DNA of 64,000 bases from Gnetum montanum (GCA_015680685.1 MNCI01004504.1:663847-727846), one strand, 5' to 3'. Counted from the stretch's first letter, positions 43,549-55,151 are shown. Translations and numbers: made by a program. Notes: a model not told the origin generated them from the letters alone.

Positions 43549-45551
43549 TTAGAATGGAGGATACCCCCCATAGCTAAATGGTTGAGCATGGCTAAAATTA
43601 ATAAATGGAAGGTTAGGATCCTTGCATATTGAAAATATTGGGACCTGGTCATACTTACCCCATTGGGGTTCACACACTTGATTAGAGTTGACATACTGGG
43701 GTAAGTTATAAGATGTGGTTAATTTATAAGGAGTTGACCCACTATGGTACTTGTGACCATAAGATGGTATGCAAGGATCAACATGTCTCCCCATGTGGCA
43801 ATATTCATTGGGCCCCATGGTTGTTGGAGTGTTGATTAGTGGCCCAGATAGAGTAACAGGAGGCATTGATTTTGAGGAGGCGGATGCATCACAGCGTTGA
43901 ACTTGTGCCAAGTTGGAGGATGCAGTGGTTTCGAAACTATGTTGTCTCTTTCTACGACCCTATCTAAAGAAAGGATGCTTTTGATGTTATGGAGGGTTCC
44001 CACTGCTATTGACAGCAGCAGCACAAGTAACGTTCATGGGTTGGTGTGTGGTACAAAGCCTTCTAGTACAACTGGTGGCGATGTAGAAGAGGGTGAAGCA
44101 TGAGAATATTGAGGTTGAGGAGAAGTGTAAGACACATGAGGTGGTGATTTTGTTCAAGAGGATATAGGTGGATAGTACTTGGGAGAATGATAACAATGAG
44201 GTGAGGTAGAGGATGCTGATCCCGTTGGAGAAATAGGGTGTTGAACATAATAAGAATTTGGTGTTGGGACATATGAAGGGTATGGTCTAGTTGGCGGTGG
44301 CCTCCCCCACAATTGAGGTTTTTTCCACTATGGTTGAACCTGATATTTCTATATGAAATCTAGATGTAACATTCCTCTCCAATTCTCATGTAAATGCAAC
44401 AAAACTAGACATTGGCCTTTGGGGTTATCATATAGACAGACGTTACATTGATATGTGAAATTGGCAGTTGAGTTATTATTCTTATTATCTTCTACCCTTT
44501 GTTTCGTTTGTTGTGTGGTGTCCTATCCTGTTTCACAATTTGACATAGTCCTTCCTCTAATAATGTTGGCATATTCTCCACATATTTCATGTACCCAGTC
44601 CATCATCTTATTGATCTTTGCCTCAATTTTATCTAGTGATTGTAGGATTGGCAAAGATGATTCCACCTCCTTGAAGTGAGTTGATTTCTCCTCTTCATGA
44701 TCATGGACCCTTGTTAAGTCAAGATTTTGGTCCTGTTGAGAACTTTCAACATTCTCCCATTTGGCTATTTCTCCTTCTTCTTTTGCTACTCGCTTAATAA
44801 GCTCTTGTAATTGATGGGTTCATAGCTCATATAGTTAACCTCAGGCGTACATCCCTAGGATCTCCCTTGTTTCATTATAGAGCCCATCTATGATATGGTA
44901 CATTAGCCTTTCCTCGGAGAACCCATGGCCTAGGCAGTTGTTTAACAATGCATAATATCTTTCTAAGGCCATGTCTAAGGGTTCATGTTGCACTTGTTTC
45001 CATTCTTGGATTTGTCTCCTCAAGGCTAACACTCTCACATAGGTTTGATATCTTTCATTGAAGAGTTCTACCATTGTCGACCAACGTCGAATTAATTTTG
45101 GTTTTAACGACCTATACCATACTTTTTCTTGGCCAATGAGTGTCAGAGGAAACAACTTAAGTTTTTTTCATCCATTATCAATGTCATTCCATGCACAGGC
45201 ATCATGGAAGGCTTGTAGATGATGTTGGGGATTTAAATCATAGCCTCCTAAAAACCTAGGAAAGTTGTTTAAGTCAAGCCTGGGTAGACGACTTTCCTTA
45301 CGATGCCTACAGGATATTCGAATAGCCTCTTGTATTTTCGTTAAGGTTGTAGTGGCTAGTAGGGGTTCATCATCACTAGGTATGTTATGCAGTTGTGAGT
45401 TGGGATGATGTTGTTTGCGTTGATGCTCATAAGAGACTCCTACATCAGATTGGGTACTCCAAACATCATCTTCATTATCATATAATTTGTTGGTTCTCCA
45501 ATGAGTTGCCCTACTAGTTGTTGCATTATCATAGTCTTGTGAGAGAGACAT
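43549..45551 (-). pseudogene. Athila-like Gag of gag-only copy 2
   Basis: Starts MSLSQDYDNATTSRATHWR at 45551 and stays open to a TGG-to-TGA-type stop at about 45168, after HDACAWNDIDNG. The capsid part continues at 45155-44841 with LFPLTLIGQEKVWYRSL, ELFNERYQTYVRV, LDMALERYYALLNNCLGHGF and YHIIDG. The zinc knuckle (44447-44410) reads C-X2-C-X3-N-X4-C: both first cysteines remain but the histidine is asparagine. The C-part (43911-43549) is open for 120 codons and is 85-90% alike by eye to copy 1, ending QPFSYGGYPPF. It lacks the 22-bp deletion of copy 1 (present here at 45301-45322). Confidence 0.85.
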
Positions 45552-45669
45552 TGTTGTGAACCATGTGTGACTTAATTGAATTTAATTTAATTTCTTTTCT
45601 AAAGGATATATCGTTAATACTTGTTACAACGATCTTGTATGATATAACTAATCTAGATAACTAGCACCA

Positions 45670-45687
45670 TCCCCAACAACGGTGCCA
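45670..45687 (-). other. Primer binding site, tRNA-Asp
   Basis: Minus strand TGGCACCGTTGTTGGGGA, matching TGGCGCCGTTGCCGGGGA at 15 of 18; the changes are transitions. One base inside the 5' LTR. Confidence 0.85.
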
Positions 45688-45688
45688 A

Positions 45689-46649
45689 TGATGAGTGGCG
45701 AGGTACCCCTACACTCAACCATACAAATACGAGTGTTCACGCATGATCCAGTCGAACTCCGTGGATGGGCTAGTTGTGGTATCTAGATAGTTACACGTTG
45801 ATTGCAATTCACTATCTTCCCACCTGGACTACTATTTTCTTTTTCACGTATGCTTTAGTCCAAAGTGAGGTGTATGATGTGATCCTAAACTAGTGCTACA
45901 CCTAGAGATAATGGAAAATAATCTTGATTAAACTAATAAGCAATAGGAAATGAAGTCTAAGCTAGCCTAAGTCTGATGAACATCCGTTCCTTAATCATCC
46001 GTACACATCTTGAACCTCATGCATGACTACTACTGGGATTACCAAGCATAGATCCTAGGTATGCTACTGGGTTACCAAGTAGTCACACTTAAATGCTCGT
46101 GATTAAGTCGTACTCATTCTGCAGTTAACAAAAAGAATAGTAAATGATGGTAAAGAAACATTAACTAAGAAAATAATAAATAACAATAACAATTAAATAA
46201 TTAAAACTAAGTGAATGCTGCAATGATGAAGTAATCTCGATCTTTATTATCGATCATGTGTGTGTCCAAGTATGTCACACTCGAATAAAGGTTCCGTACA
46301 ATTACAAACATCACACTGCGGGCATGCACTTGGGAGAATAATCTAACTCTCACAGAAACAAACTGCAAGAGCTTCACTACAACTGCCAAAAAGGTGCCTA
46401 AGTGTGGTGTGTGCGCGCTTATTTATAGCTAAAAATAGACTTTGCGTAAACGGGGCCACGTCAACACATGGGTGGATGCGTCGACGGGGCTATGTTGACA
46501 TGGCCACGTATACGGGGCCTCATATACCTAGCCTAGTTAATGCAGCCCCAATATCGAGGATCCAATAACAAGAGTCAGACCTAGTGTCTTGTATCAGGGT
46601 TTCGATAACAGGGGTCTGATAATAGGACTTGACAAACCATGACTCATCA
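45689..46649 (-). repeat. 5' LTR of gag-only copy 2
   Basis: 961 bp, complete, TGATGAGTGG...GACTCATCA on the plus strand. TATA box near 46420-46428 (minus). About 95 bp longer at the U3 end than copy 1. Confidence 0.9.
46508..46527. promoter_or_regulatory. U3 palindrome upstream of the LTR TATA box
   Basis: GTATACGGGGCCTCATATAC; the left arm is intact and the right arm has two transitions, one at a CpG. About 80 bp from the TATA box. Confidence 0.55.
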
Positions 46650-46745
46650 ATTAGTAAATCAAGGTTAAATTCAAATCCTTAGGGTTTCATAGAATGTCTC
46701 TTAGTTATTTATAGGATTTTATAGATAATTAATAGGGGTATTACT
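46650..46745 (+). repeat. 3' LTR of the Tekay-like element, final part
   Basis: ATTAGTAAATCAAGGTTAAAT... aligns with 22867-22962 and ends GTATTACT, where the 5' LTR ends GTGTTACA. The likely target duplication TAACA follows. Confidence 0.75.
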
Positions 46746-47089
46746 TAACATAGTAGTAAAAATTTTGATCTAAAAACTTGAAGTTATGTAGAGATTAATT
46801 TATAACATAGGAGGAAAAAAATTAAAGTTCAAGGCGTGTAATTAATATTTTTCCTAGAAAATCACATACTATAATTTGCAAGGATGTTACAACTATTATT
46901 ATTATGAAGGTCATTTTATTGGAATTAGTCTTTTTCTCAATAAAAAAGCTATTTGTGAAGAAAATAACATATTTTAGAAATGAAAAATAATGATAATTTT
47001 TAATAATCACAAATGAAACTTTATTAAACAAGTTCTCAACCTTTTATTAATCTTTTTAAATTTGAAGATGCCAGCAAATTCTCTATATG

Positions 47090-50000
47090 CAAACAGAAAT
47101 CTTCTTTAGAAAAAAAGAGTTCCCAACAAGGACTAACAATGAAAGCAATAATGAAAAAGAAATTTCACTTAGTGTAATGCAAAAAGAAGAGGCCTACATA
47201 TAATGATTTTAGTTCAACAACCCATGAGCTATTTCCTTTTCTCTATACTTCCACTAATGTTACAAATGCTTTCTTATTAGATAATGCTTTTTTAGCTCTT
47301 AGTAACTTGGATTATGAGATAAATGTTGATCTTGAAAACTTAAGGAAAAGGGTTTTCTCCCCACATTTCAATATTAATTTTATCATAGAATATTTAGGGC
47401 TCTTCTAATAGATTCCAAGCAAAGATTGCTAGGGAGTATTTTTCAACTAACATTTATCTCTAGATTTTCTTTTTCCCCAAGAGATTAAGATTTCAACATA
47501 TGAGATTAGCCTTGTAGGTAAATGCATTTTTAAAAATTAGATTATTTTTTCTATTACTCAGGAAGTTAATAAAGAATGTGTTGCTATTCTAGTTAATAAA
47601 AATTAGACTAAAAAAGCTTTGAATTTTAGCTGTGACACCCTTGTAAGAGTTATTTGGATTACTTGGTAAAGTAAAAAAAGAAAATTTGAACTTTGTAATA
47701 TTTATGCTTATAATAACCTGAATGATTAATTAGAGATTTGGAAATATCTTCTATCTTTATATAAAGTTTCTTAGATTGTTAGTGATGATTTTAATATTGT
47801 TGAATCTCATTTAGATAAACATGGTGGTCTTCATCTTAATACATCTTCTCAAGAAAAAGTAGGCTAGTGCAATTTTAAAGAAAAATAATTTCTTTCTAAT
47901 ATTTACTTTTTATTCATATGTACTTAATGTAATTATCAATAAGAAATTAATAGAATTTATTATTAGCTTGATAGATTTTATATCTTTAATGTTTTTTTTC
48001 TAACAGCTTACAAGTAAAGTAGAAGTGCATACATATACTACTTTGTTAGACCATTTTCCAATTATTATTTTTAACCTTAGTAATAATTCTTGTGTTTAAA
48101 AAGCAAGAGCTTTTTGATATGAATGTTAATATGTTCATAAGACCTAGTGGGAAAAATATTTTAAAGCCTTTATAGAATGCAAAAAAAAAAAAAAACCTAC
48201 ATGTAATATTAGTTAAATTAATTGATGATAAAAAACTACTTGTAGAGACAAAAATTATGCAAGATCTTTTGAAAAGCAATTTTCTAAGCAAAAGTATTAA
48301 GTTGAACAAGATCTTATAAAATCTAAGCAAACGCAAATTTTTAGAGACTAAAATCTCATTGATTTTGAAACTTAAACAACCTTGGCTAAACCTCATTATG
48401 CTAAATAATGTTGGGATGATTTTGAAGTTAAAAGTGCTCTAACTAAAAGATAAATGTTCTAGCTAAAAATTGAAGATAAATCTTGTAAGGAGTTTTTTTA
48501 ATTTCTCAAAAGAAATTAAGTACCTAAACTAAAATCACTTTATATAAATAATTCCATCACTACAAATCCTAAGATTATTAACTTTTTAGCTAATCATTTT
48601 TCTTCTATTTTTTTTCTAAAGATTTTAACAAGGAAATCTTTGAGGCCTCTAGTGCTCATATTCATCATCTTATAACAAGATTACAATGAAGTATTCTTGA
48701 AGCATAAATTATCATGGAAGAAATTAAAGTAAGGACTTTTAAATTAACATATGATAAGGCTTCAAGATTTGATGGTTTTCTAATTGAATTTTTAAGAAGC
48801 ATTGGGATATTATTGGAGATTATCTCTTTTATGTTTTTTAAGAAGCTATTAAAAAGTTTCTCTTGGTAAAAATATTAATAAAAGTGTGCCTCATCTTCTT
48901 CCTAAGAATCAAAATCTACAACATATTGGGAATTAAAGGCTTATTACTCTTCTTAATAATAATTATAAAATTTTAGCAAAATGCATGGCTTACCAAATTC
49001 AAAAAATTATAAATGATATTATTAGACCTAAGCAAATATGTTTTGTTAAAGGTAAACATATATAAATAATGTTATTGTAGACTAGGAGGGAATGTAGTAG
49101 GCTTCTGACACTAACAAGAACATTGCTTTTATTAAGCTAGATTATATTCAAGCTTATGACAAAAGATTTAATGGAATTTTATTGTTTCTTATCTCTATAA
49201 ATTGGGAATTTGGAATTGGTGATTATTTTATTTATCTTGTTCATGCTTTACTTACTAATACTAATTCTTAAGTTACCACAAATATTGAATTAAGTTTTTC
49301 TATTATTCAATATTTAGTTCATTAAGGTTCCCTTTAGCTCCCTATCTTTTTATTATTACTATAAAATACCTTTTACATAATTTGCATTATGATTTACAAA
49401 GCAATATCATTATAGAAATTTTAATTGATATCAAGGTATACAATTATTTAACATGCATTTTATAGATGATTCTTTTTTTATGATTAACAATTTTCTATAA
49501 CATATTAATATTTGATTAACCAAAGTGGAGGGTTACTACATGTTATCTAGCTCTCATATCAATTGATAAAACTCTACTATTTATTGTAATAGTAATATTG
49601 AAAATGGGTTGCTCTTAAGCGTTGAAAAATCTTGAAAAATGATATTATTTTTAAAATTTTAGGAATAAATTTTCTTTTGAGTCTAATTTTAATATTTTAT
49701 GGAATTATTTGGTACATAAAACTTAAAAAAAAAACTTCATAAATCAAAAGAAAAAAAATCTCATCCTTCCTGACAAAGTTTTAGTTATTAGGAGGATACT
49801 TCAATCCACTCATGTTTATTACTCTAGCTGTTGGGCCCTACAAAAGCTTCTTATAATAGAATTGATCAAATTATTTGTCAATTTCTTTGGTCTATTAAGC
49901 AAGATAGAGAAAATTTTTTTAGAGTTGCTTAGGATATTGGCACTAGTAGTAAAAAAGATGAAGGACTTCACCTCTTTTATTGTTATAACAAGTGTGTTCC

Positions 50001-51395
50001 TCTTAACAAAATGACTTGCTAAGTGCATTAATGAAGATAATATTTGGATGATCCTTTTAAAAAATAGGCTTATGCTTATGTAAGGAAAACCTAAAAAAGA
50101 TAGTAATTGGTTTTTTAATAACTTTCTTCACTGTCTTCTTTTTTTCTCAATTTATTTGTATTCTTAGTTCTTTAGTTCTTAAACAAATTTAAAATACATG
50201 GTACAAGCTTAGTACGTATTGGAATTATAATCATATTATAATTTCAAAAGATATACTTAAGCAAATTAGCCTAGGATGACTTCTTTTTAATGAAGGATCT
50301 TAGGCAACTAATTCATGTAGATTATGTACTACTTGAGGAAAATTTGATATCATTGTAAACTCTTATCTATGAATGCATGATAGATGAATTACATTAAAGA
50401 AGACTTCTAACCTTTATGTTTCAAATAGAAAGAAAAAAAATTAAATGAATTTTGATCTTAAGAATTTATTTAAAGTTGATAATAGTTTGCATTAAGCTTT
50501 TCTAAACATTTTCTGGAAGGATGGTAGATATGTATTTATTTTTTCTTTTAACTCTAAATTTGTCTACAAGATTATTACCAAAAATAATTTTATTCATAAG
50601 AAATTTAATAAGACCTAAAAATGCAATTATCACTATTCTTTTGAATAAAGAAAATGAAAGAAATTTGAAGAATTCCTATGTTTTCAAAAATTTGCATTTT
50701 TTATGGTGTGTTATTCATCAAAATCTTTCTATTAGCACTTGTGTTCAACATATGAGAAATGTTTCTTTTTAATGTTCTCTTTGTGTATTTAAAGACTCAT
50801 TTTCTCATGTTTTTTTAGTGTTTAGTTGCATACCATGCTTTGAAATGGATAACTAGAATTATTAAATTTCAACTAAGCATCAATGATATCATTATTTATG
50901 ATCAACCTACTTTGCCTACTTTTCTTCTTTGTGTTTGAAAGTGTCATTGGCCCCTTATTCTTTATTCTATTTGAAAGCTTCAACATGCAATTATTTTCTA
51001 ACATCCATAACATAACTGTGATCTTTATTTAAAACCTAATTATCATATTCTCAAAGATATTACTTTTTAGTTATAACTTCAAATAGAAAAGATTCTAATG
51101 AAAGTTGGCCAATTAATTTTTTTCTTGTAGTATTAATTTTTTTTTATTTTGGAGGCTAAAGTTAGAAAATATTTCAAATTTATTACTATCTATTCATTAT
51201 TTTTTATTGATACTTTCTTTTGTCTTTACTACAAGAAATCCTTTAGTAAGAAGTAAAAACTCATGAGGATGTTTTTGAAAAAGAAAAAAGCATGATCCTT
51301 TTTACTACCCCAGAGAGTCAAGATTGGTTGTAAGGATAAAAATCTAAAAAGGCATTCCCAGAACCATTAGGCTTTTTCTTTAAAATATCTTTTTT
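47090..51395 (+). pseudogene. L1-type LINE, copy 1 (endonuclease, reverse transcriptase)
   Basis: Plus-strand non-LTR retrotransposon remnant, heavily decayed. Endonuclease end: IVSDDFNIVESHLDKHGG (about 47775-47830, the GDFN block with its first Gly lost), YLDRFYIFN-type LDRF (about 47965-47990) and HTYTTLLDHFPI (about 48030-48065, the SDH motif). Reverse transcriptase: DGFLIEF (about 48770), the FRPISL-equivalent near 48920-48960, and KICFVKG-type near 49030. An 'SWVALCKSKDEGGL'-like block is recognisable near 49940-49980, and a C-terminal zinc-type region near 50690-50830. It matches copy 2 over long stretches. The poly-A tail and target duplications are not visible. Confidence 0.75.
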
Positions 51396-51479
51396 ATATT
51401 ATTAATTTGATATAAAACTCAATTTTCTAGTAAAATTGAAAAAAAATATAATATAGTAAATGTTGATTCTTTTTTATTT

Positions 51480-51572
51480 TATAGAGGAACATAATGATAT
51501 CTTAAGTATAACTCAAATTCATAATCTCTTGCCTAACAATATAATGAGCTAACCACTTAGGATGCCTATCAT
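51480..51572 (-). mobile_element. tRNA-derived SINE (GGTTAGCTCATT head)
   Basis: Minus strand: GGCATCCTAAGTGGTTAGCTCATTATATTG, TTAGGCAAGAGATTATGAATTTGAG, then the shared tail start TTAAGATATCATTATGTTCCTC. Same family as 13548 and 52400. Confidence 0.6.
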
Positions 51573-51639
51573 TAGTACTAAATGTTAAGTTGCTAAAAAG
51601 AGACATGAACAACAAATTAGTCTATAATCAATGAAAGAA

Positions 51640-51785
51640 TCCTTAATTAGTTAGAGCACATAACTTCTGATGTGTAATTCACAAATGTCAAGATGTATGT
51701 TAATATAACATCATTATGTTCCTCTATAATACTTCTAAAGTATCATGTTGGCTATATGTCTTGGGTATACTTATAGGCTAACAGT
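51640..51785 (+). mobile_element. tRNA-derived SINE (TTAGTTAGAGCACATAAC head)
   Basis: A-box-like TTAGTTAGAGCACATAAC, a weak B box ATTCACAAATGTC, then the shared tail AACATCATTATGTTCCTCTATAATACTTC...GGCTATATGTCTTGGG. This shows a different head joined to the same tail. Confidence 0.55.
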
Positions 51786-51985
51786 GAGGTATTAGCCTAA
51801 TAGTAAGACTCTTGATTTGAAAGCCCTAAGTCACAAAGGGGGTGGGGGGCAGGGGTGTGGTTCAATTATATTAGACAATATTGAGTTATAAATTCTAATT
51901 AAATTATATATCTTAGGGTGTACCTATATTACAATTATTTCATGATTTCAACATCCCCTCCTTCCTCCCCCTCCCCCCTCCCATG
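51786..51985 (+). mobile_element. tRNA-derived SINE with G-rich insert and C-rich end
   Basis: A box ATTAGCCTAATAGTAAGAC (51791-51809), then CTTGATTTGAAAGCCCTAAG, a G-rich run (51837-51858), and B box GTGTGGTTCAATTAT (about 51855-51869). The body GAGTTATAAATTCTAATTAAATTATATATC is followed by a C-rich end (51955-51983). It is the clearest A-box/B-box pair in the window. Confidence 0.65.
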
Positions 51986-52189
51986 AAAAAAGATTATTTT
52001 AGATTTTGATAATCCTTAACAAACTAGTATGACTATTGGTATATCCCAAGATATATAGCCAACATGATACATTAATGGAATTATAGAGGAATATAATAAT
52101 ATCTCAGCTGTATGAGACTAAGGTAGAAGGGGACAGAAGAAGTTAAAACTCAAAACATAACATTTGCCCTCATAATACTTTGATAGAAA

Positions 52190-52305
52190 TTTGTTTATAA
52201 CTTAGCATTATCCATTGGAATTAAATCTATGATTTAGAGCTTTTAAATCAAAAGTCTTGTGGTAAGACTAATATCTCATTATTATAAAAGATAACCACTT
52301 GAGCC
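52190..52305 (-). mobile_element. tRNA-derived SINE fragment
   Basis: Minus strand A box ATATTAGTCTTACCACAAG (52274-52256), then ACTTTTGATTTAAAAGC and B-box-like TAGATTTAATTCC (52229-52217). Same head type as 51786. Confidence 0.5.
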
Positions 52306-52399
52306 ACCTATTATTAGTTTATATAAGTATCATGTTGGCTATATGTCTTTAGGCTTAATTATAGTTGGAGTGTAAAGACTTGAAATAATTTAGCTATAT

Positions 52400-52495
52400 A
52401 TAATATTATAGAAGAATATAATAATGTCCTAAGTATGATTTGAACTAGCAACCTCTTATTTAACAAACAATGAGCTAACCACTTAAGCCACCTTT
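52400..52495 (-). mobile_element. tRNA-derived SINE (GGTTAGCTCATT head)
   Basis: Minus strand GGTGGCTTAAGTGGTTAGCTCATTG, TTAAATAAGAGGTTGCTAGTTCAAATCATACTTAGGACATTATTATATTC. Best-preserved head of this family here. Confidence 0.6.
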
Positions 52496-52699
52496 GGCTT
52501 GCAAGGTATAATTATAGTTAAATTATTTTGTATTTTCTTGAATTTGACACACCATCATCTGTAAATCAAATTATTTTGGGTTGTGATATTTTCCTTCTCT
52601 TAAAAACCAAAGTAGTATGATAAGAATACAAATACTTAGATATATAGCGAATGTTACAGTAATAGATAAATTTCAAAATATAGACAATATAGAAATTCT

Positions 52700-54550
52700 T
52701 GGAATGACTTTTATTTCACATAAACTACTTAAATTAGTTTGGTCATATCCAAAGAAAAAAATATTTTTTTTCTAATGTTAGCTTTTTATTGCCACCTAAT
52801 TCAAATGAGAAGCACTATACTTAATATAAGTATAAAAAAGGAAATACTAGAATTTATTGTCAACCTAATAGATTTTTTATCTCTAACATTTAATTTTGGA
52901 AGTCTACAAGAAAAGTAGAAGTGCATACAAATGTTACTTTATTAGATTATTTTCCTATTAGCATTTTTTTTTGAAATAAATTCTTCCTCCTTTTGATAAA
53001 ATAAGCTTTTTCATATGAATGCTAATATGTTCATAGGATCCAATGAAAAAAATATTCTGAAGTCTTTATGGAAAGTAGAAAAAAAAGCCTACTTGTAATA
53101 TTTGTTGGATTGATTGGTGGCAGCAAGCTACTTATAAAATTAGAAATTATGCTGTATAGTTTGGAAAGTAATTTGCCAAGTATAAGCATCAAGTTGAAGA
53201 AGATCTTGTAGAATTTGTAAAGTAAATGCAAATTCTTAGATTCTAGAATCCTTTTGATTTAGAAACTCAAAAAGTCTTGGCTAAAGCTCGATATGCTAAA
53301 TAATGTTGGGATGCTTTTAAAGTTAAACATGCTCTAATTAAAAGTTGCAACGGTTAGCTAAAAATTAAAGATGAACCTTATAAGGAATTTTTTAAATTTT
53401 TAAAAAGAAAAGGTCAAGTAGCTAAATTGAAATCACTTTATATAAATGATTCCATAATTAAAAATCCTAAGACTATTAATAGTTTTTTAGCAAATCATTT
53501 TCTTCTATTTTTATTTTAGAGGTTTTTAGTAAGGAATCCTTCAAGCCTCTAGTATATGTATTCTTCATCTTATAACAAAAGTGCATCAAAGTATTCTTAA
53601 AGATAAAATTACAGTAAAAGAAATTACAATAGTGGTCTTTAGTTTAGCAAATGGTAAATCTTTAGGTGTTGATGGTTTTCCAATTCAATTTTTAAAGAAG
53701 AATTAGGACATTATTGGAGATGATCTCTTTCATGTTTTCTAAGAAGCCATTAAAAAAAATTTCTTGGTAGAAATATTAATAAATGTGTGATATGTCTTCT
53801 TCTTAAGAATAGAGATCTTCAACATATTAGTAATTAGATGTCTATTACTCTTCCTAACAAAACCTATAAAAATTTAGCTAAATGCTTAGCTTGCCAAATT
53901 CAAAATGTTATTGAAGAAATCATTAGATGTAAGTAGACTGGTTTTGTTAAATAAAACTTTGCCAAAAAGGATAAAGAACCTTGATAAATGGAAAGAAAAA
54001 ATAATCTTAACCTTGTTGCCAAAGTTTAATTTATTAAGAAAATACTTTAATCAACTCATGTTTATTACTCCAATTATTGGGCTCCTTCTAAAACTTCTTA
54101 TGATAAAATTGATCGTATTATTCGTTAGTTTCTCTAATTTGCTAAGTAACATAAAAAATGGTTTTTGAAAGTTCCTTGAGATATTTGCATTATTAGTAAG
54201 AAAGATGGAAAACTTTGCCTCATTAATTATTATAACCATGGTATTTCTCTTGCTACAAAATGGATTGCAAAATGCATTAATGGAGATGATGTTTAGATGC
54301 TCCTTTTAAAAAACAAACTTATGCAAGGAAAACCTACGAATAAGAATAATTAGTCTTTTAATACCTTTCTTCATTATTATTTTTTCCTCAAGTCATTTCT
54401 ATTTTTAGTTCTCCAATTCTCAAACAAATTTGGAAGACATGGTGCAAACTCAGTAAATATTGGAATTACAATCATATTTTAGTTTGAGAAGATATGCTTA
54501 AGAAAATTAGCCCATGGTGGCTTCCTTTAAATGAAAGAGCTTGGGCTACT
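52700..54550 (+). pseudogene. L1-type LINE, copy 2, left part
   Basis: Aligns with copy 1 from about 47870 onward, so it lacks the first part of the endonuclease. Recognisable are TFIDRFFIS-like LDRF near 52865, the DHFPIS-type motif near 52940, 'GVDGFPIQFLKKN' near 53665-53705 and 'CLACQIQNVIEEII' near 53885-53925. An internal deletion at about 53950 joins GTTTTGTTAAA to a segment equivalent to about 49710 of copy 1, removing roughly 0.7 kb of reverse transcriptase. The Copia element interrupts it at 54550. Confidence 0.72.
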
Positions 54551-55151
54551 TATTGGGAAAAGGATTGAACAATACCATGAACTAGCTTATGCAGTATTTT
54601 CCCACTTGTGTCTTAAAAGCAAGATATAAACTAATAAAGTAGATAGCAGAAGTAAAGTGCAAAATAATAACACCCAATAACACAAGGACTTGTGTGGTTC
54701 ATCCTTCCTTGGGCAAACTCCAAAAAATATTTTTGCACTAATTTGTTTGCACTGGAGTATACAAAATTGACACACACCTTCAAGAAAAATATTCTTGAAA
54801 TAATAAGGAGAAATCTCACACCCGTTTAGGGAAAATTCCTATAAACTCAAGCTCATAAGGCTTATTTGTGTGTCTCTCCCTTTTGCCTCTCTTTCTCATT
54901 TGGTCATTGGATTCTCTTCTGCCCCTACATCCATTTGCCATTTCCCTTGGATTTATAGCTAACCTAGGAAGCTAATTTTGGCTACCTAACTTAGCAGCCA
55001 ACCTAGGTAGCTAATTTTGGCTACCTAACTTAGTAGCCAATGTGGGTGGCTAATTTGGTTGGCTTAGCAGGCAGCCTTCCTTCTCCTCCTTTTTATTTAT
55101 TTATATATTAATGTCTTATGGGCTTCATGTTGGAGGGACCCACACACATCA
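54551..55151 (-). repeat. 3' LTR of the Copia element
   Basis: Carries a minus-strand TATA box GCTATAAATCC near 54950-54960 and a repeated block at 54960-55075. Confidence 0.92.
54960..55075. repeat. U3 tandem repeat of the Copia LTR
   Basis: About 2.5 units of roughly 40-45 bp, each like AACCTAGGTAGCTAATTTTGG followed by CTACCTAACTTAG(C/T)AGCC. It lies next to the TATA box on its upstream side (element sense). The 5' LTR has the same block in another arrangement at 59610-59745. Confidence 0.6.

Larger units (their letters stand above)
40730..46649 (-). mobile_element. Non-autonomous Athila-like LTR retrotransposon, gag only (copy 2)
   Basis: Minus-strand relative of 15653-21117 with the same interior order and no pol. 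Its 5' LTR (right side) is complete; the 3' LTR (left side) lacks its last about 155 bp because of the deletion at 40682-40729, so no target duplication remains. Right flank ATTAG (46650-46654) corresponds to 22867-22871 of the Tekay 5' LTR. It is less damaged than copy 1 in gag, and lacks the assembly gap. Confidence 0.9.
13975..46745 (+). mobile_element. Tekay-like chromovirus (Ty3/Gypsy), interrupted by four insertions
   Basis: A single plus-strand element spans the core of the window. LTRs start TGTCATAACCTAAAAA at 13975 and at 37147. Without inserts they are about 3.5 kb, which is typical of the Tekay/Del lineage. Interior order is primer site, gag, then protease, reverse transcriptase, RNase H, integrase and a Tekay-type C-terminus, then a polypurine tract. 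Inserts: 15653-21117 in the 5' LTR, 23981-33644 in gag, 37540-38479 and 40730-46649 in the 3' LTR. The likely target duplication is TAACT (13970-13974) versus TAACA (46746-46750), one mismatch. The coding region is full of stops, so it is long dead. Confidence 0.88.
51396..52690. other. SINE cluster between the two LINE copies
   Basis: Nearly the whole interval is made of short Pol III-type elements or their tails, in both orientations. The common tail motif reads TATCATTATGTTCCTCTATAATACTTCT...GGCTATATGTCTTGGG(A)T(G/A)TACC or its complement. Individual heads are listed separately. Tail-only pieces lie near 52040-52110 and 52325-52380. Confidence 0.6.

Noticed and set aside
16140-46200. A/T-rich spaced repeats (aacaataacaattaacaa) in the LTRs as a possible CRISPR or origin
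   Set aside because: They are simple AT-rich sequence repeated only because the LTRs are repeated; no repeat-spacer structure exists.
46822-47031. 69-codon minus-strand frame next to the Tekay LTR
   Set aside because: AT-rich, hydrophobic chance frame with no motif and no neighbour support.
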